From Candidatus Aenigmatarchaeota archaeon (GTDB lineage Archaea; Aenigmatarchaeota; Aenigmatarchaeia; CG10238-14; SpSt-28), in contig JAGGZO010000077.1 of the NCBI GenBank assembly GCA_021161995.1, positions 1 to 15,901 on the forward strand: 15,901 nucleotides of DNA. The letters run 5' to 3'. The notes beneath the pieces were generated by a model. It was not told where the DNA came from and did not search any database. It saw nothing but the letters and a program-made list of their open reading frames with translations. Shown in pieces: positions 13,739 to 15,901 of the stretch. The translations under genes were made by a program, and so were the position numbers. Numbering within the stretch: position 1 is the stretch's first letter; every line of letters starts with the position of its first letter.

Positions 13739-14262
13739 CAATCACCAACAGCTACAAATATTGTAACAGTTTGGTTATTTTCACTATCAAAAGCTTTACG
13801 TGTAACGTTTTCAGGTGACCCCAAACTAACATCTAACAAAGGCGAGGGACATGAATGCAGAGTACCATCTGAAAATTTTACTATTATCATGACATTATAT
13901 TTTTCTAAACCAAGAATATTCTTAAGTAAACTATAATCACTAGTAGTATTACAAAAATCATTCATAAGTCTCACAACCTTAGTTCTAGAAATATAATTTG
14001 GATATGAATAACTTTCATTAAGAAAACCTATTCTTTTGATTGATGCTTTTGGTGCAATCTCCCAGTTTTTAGGATAACCATATTCGTCAGTTAATAATTG
14101 GGAAATTGATACTGCTTTCAAAAACTTTTCTTCTCTTTTCAGACCAGAAATAGAAATGTTTCTTTGGGAAAGTAGATAGAACAAAAAATAAGTAACCAAT
14201 GTAATAAAAACCATAATAGTTAAAACAAAATCAAACGATATCTGGAGTTTGTATTTCCCCAT
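13738..14262 (-). CDS. Archaeal type IV pilin-like protein
   Basis: This 174-residue protein has an N-terminal class III-like signal, GKYKLQISFDFVLTIMVF. The run Q-x-S-x-D-F closely follows the archaeal prepilin motif Q-x-S-x-E-x-x-x-L, recognised by EppA-type peptidases, with Asp for Glu and Leu rather than Gly/Ala before the cut site. One transmembrane helix spans about 10-31. The outer part has five N-x-S/T sequons or near-sequons and two Cys (NDFCNTTS and LHSCPS), which could form a disulphide. It lies 4 bases after the platform gene and overlaps the next pseudopilin by one base. The pilus context and signal support a pilin or pseudopilin role; no specific family was recognised. Confidence 0.75.
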   Translation of the reverse strand: MGKYKLQISFDFVLTIMVFITLVTYFLFYLLSQRNISISGLKREEKFLKAVSISQLLTDEYGYPKNWEIAPKASIKRIGFLNESYSYPNYISRTKVVRLMNDFCNTTSDYSLLKNILGLEKYNVMIIVKFSDGTLHSCPSPLLDVSLGSPENVTRKAFDSENNQTVTIFVAVGD

Positions 14263-14266
14263 AATA

Positions 14267-15190
14267 TTATAGTATTCCGAGTCTAGTTAATATACCAAAT
14301 ATGGCAAATGTTGAAAATACTAAAATCATGGAGTGTTTTATACCACTTATAAACGAATTTTCTACAATCATACCAACAAGTAGCCCGGCAAACATTGCCT
14401 GAAATAATCCAATGTTGAAGAATAATCCAAAATAATATGCTTCAACAGGCGTATATTCTGTTTTAAACATTCTAGTAACTCCATTATAATATGAGCATAT
14501 CATTCCATTTACTGAATAGGTTGGATAACCAACACAAGGACTTTGGAACATAAGTCCACCACCAGTAGAAAATATTGGAACAAGTAACTTGTTAATTACT
14601 ATCACTATTCCTATAAAAAGATATGTGATTGCATAAACCAGTATAAGATATTGATTAAGTGCAGATTTTCTTTCTTTCTTCATTTCATTCAACTTAATTA
14701 AGTTGAAATAAAGTGAGTTGAGCGAACTAGAAAGACCATATCCCGATCTAACCAATTCCTTCAGAACATTCATTGTTAATTTTACTGTTTTTCTCTTTCC
14801 AAATCGACGCTCAAATTTTTCTATTGCCTTTTCAAATGGTAATTTGGCTTTCAATCTATCTGCTATCTCATTAAAATATGAACTGACATCTCCGTATTTT
14901 TTTCTAGATGCCTGCTCTATAGCAACTATCATAGGTATACCAGATTCTACAGCATCAGCTATATTCCTAATAAAAGATGGTAACCTCTCTTCAATTTTTG
15001 AAGCAATAACTCTTTCCCTATATCTTGAAAATACAAGATAAAAAGATAGAGCAAAAACATTGAGCATTATCATGTTAGAAAAAACTCCGATATCCCTACT
15101 AAGTGTGCCTATTACCAAAGTAATAAGAATAAAAATTATTAGATATTCTCTGTAACCAAGCGTTAAATTATTTTTCTTTTTTCTTATCAT
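14267..15190 (-). CDS. TadC/ArlJ-like type IV pilus platform protein, second half
   Basis: This 307-residue inner-membrane protein has a single T2SS-F (GspF/TadC) domain at about 65-175, with the typical run LPSFIRNIADAVESGIPMIVAIEQAS and the second helix bundle ELVRSGYGLSSSLNSL. Two membrane helices precede it (about 17-55) and three follow (about 185-210, 250-275 and 280-305). An extracytoplasmic loop near residues 215-245 has two Cys. Such proteins anchor the assembly ATPase and pilins. Archaeal ArlJ/PilC homologues usually carry two T2SS-F domains in one chain; here the two domains lie in two adjacent genes. ATG 15190 directly abuts the stop of the first half, so the pair is co-translated. 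Confidence 0.88.
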   Translation of the reverse strand: MIRKKKNNLTLGYREYLIIFILITLVIGTLSRDIGVFSNMIMLNVFALSFYLVFSRYRERVIASKIEERLPSFIRNIADAVESGIPMIVAIEQASRKKYGDVSSYFNEIADRLKAKLPFEKAIEKFERRFGKRKTVKLTMNVLKELVRSGYGLSSSLNSLYFNLIKLNEMKKERKSALNQYLILVYAITYLFIGIVIVINKLLVPIFSTGGGLMFQSPCVGYPTYSVNGMICSYYNGVTRMFKTEYTPVEAYYFGLFFNIGLFQAMFAGLLVGMIVENSFISGIKHSMILVFSTFAIFGILTRLGIL

Positions 15191-15901
15191 TCATTCAACC
15201 TCATATGGTAGTATAGATTTTATCATAAACATCATCATCACAGTAACCAATGGTAATGTAACAGCGGTTAAAAAGAATTGCAAAAATACTATGTTTCCAC
15301 CAGTTCCTCCTTGATTCAATGAAGAAAATATTGATGTAAGTATGTTGAAAAAAAGTGATCCCATAACAATTAACAAGAGGTATAACTCTATAAAAACCAT
15401 AACCTTTCTAGAAAATTCTTTTATATTTCTTCTATATTCTTCTACAAATTCATTAGATTTCTCTTTGAGAAATTCATAAAGATTACCACCACTTCTCATC
15501 GTTGAATACATACCCCAAAGGATGTCTCTTAATTTCTGGGAAGGACAATACTTTATTTTTGTTTCTATGGCTGAGTATATGTCTTTACCCATGTAATTCA
15601 CATAATCTACTATTTCACCTATTTCTTTAGCCAACAGAAGATCCTTATTTGACTTTCTAAAAAGATTGAATGATTCTTCAATAGGAACATCCTCAGAAAT
15701 AAATGTAGATAGTGAAAGAAGTGAAAACGGTAATTCCTTATCTATTTTTTTACCGAGAGAATTCACTTTAGACATTGGAGAATATACATATAGCATAAAT
15801 GTTAAGAAGGATGAAATTAAGCTAACTATTAAAGATGTAAACAATGCAAATACAGGATTATGTGATATAATGGAAATTATAACAGTCAGAAAAGCCAAGA
15901 G
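15191..15901 (-). CDS. TadB/TadC-like type IV pilus platform protein, first half (5' end outside the window)
   Basis: At least 235 residues are seen. The frame is open to the window edge, and the only start inside is a TTG at 15898, so the true start probably lies upstream. The visible part begins with a hydrophobic region (about 3-40), then a T2SS-F domain with ELPFSLLSLSTFISEDVPIE and MRSGGNLYEFLKEKSNEF. It ends with two membrane helices around 165-190 and 205-230. It is the first in-window gene of the pilus operon and abuts the second platform half. An assembly ATPase (ArlI/TadA type) would be expected just upstream. Family placement is sound; whether this is a dedicated split ArlJ or a TadB/TadC pair is not resolvable here. 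Confidence 0.82.
   Translation of the reverse strand, partial: LLAFLTVIISIISHNPVFALFTSLIVSLISSFLTFMLYVYSPMSKVNSLGKKIDKELPFSLLSLSTFISEDVPIEESFNLFRKSNKDLLLAKEIGEIVDYVNYMGKDIYSAIETKIKYCPSQKLRDILWGMYSTMRSGGNLYEFLKEKSNEFVEEYRRNIKEFSRKVMVFIELYLLLIVMGSLFFNILTSIFSSLNQGGTGGNIVFLQFFLTAVTLPLVTVMMMFMIKSILPYEVE

Noticed and set aside
1..15901. CRISPR array, insertion sequence, prophage or toxin-antitoxin system
   Set aside because: No regularly spaced repeats, transposase or integrase motifs, or toxin-like gene pairs were found. All long frames are explained by core or pilus genes.

Overview
The window is a stretch of an AT-rich archaeal chromosome. The genes are diagnostic: Orc1/Cdc6, aIF5B, the archaeal/eukaryotic type of ProRS, a 20S proteasome beta subunit, aCPSF1, Mre11-Rad50 and an archaeal type IV pilus cluster. 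Several genes have TATA-like boxes about 25 bases before their start codons, as expected for leaderless archaeal transcripts. Coding is very dense: ATGA, TGATG and directly abutting junctions occur, and two convergent gene pairs overlap at their stops. ATA is a common Ile codon, and the only tRNA found is an intron-containing tRNA-Ile with a UAU anticodon. Together with the compact genes and a split pilus platform this is compatible with a small-genome DPANN-like archaeon, but that lineage call is an inference.

Layout. Positions 1-584 (minus) hold the N-terminal part of an archaeal XRE-type regulator (COG1395-like). It diverges from the tRNA-Ile(UAU) gene at 643-737, with an AT-rich element between them that can act as a promoter both ways. 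Then come three plus-strand genes: an Lrp/AsnC regulator, orc1/cdc6 and infB (aIF5B). infB converges on and overlaps a minus-strand DNA-repair operon, read mre11, rad50, then a second small metallophosphoesterase. Rightward again lie proS, psmB and the aCPSF1 ribonuclease. aCPSF1 in turn overlaps the end of a minus-strand pilus operon that runs to the window edge: two single-domain TadC/ArlJ-like platform genes, a short pilin-like protein and a larger pseudopilin-like protein whose outer domain resembles a GATase/flavodoxin-like fold.

The genes are mostly information processing: initiation of replication and translation, tRNA charging, protein turnover, RNA 3'-end processing/transcription termination and double-strand break repair. 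The most notable non-coding structure is the 242-base gap before proS. It contains a short reading frame with a proline codon, a hairpin whose 3' arm is complementary to the proS ribosome binding site, and a repeated palindrome. This could be a cis-acting leader that senses Pro-tRNA supply, though that model is a hypothesis. No CRISPR array, insertion sequence or phage gene was seen.
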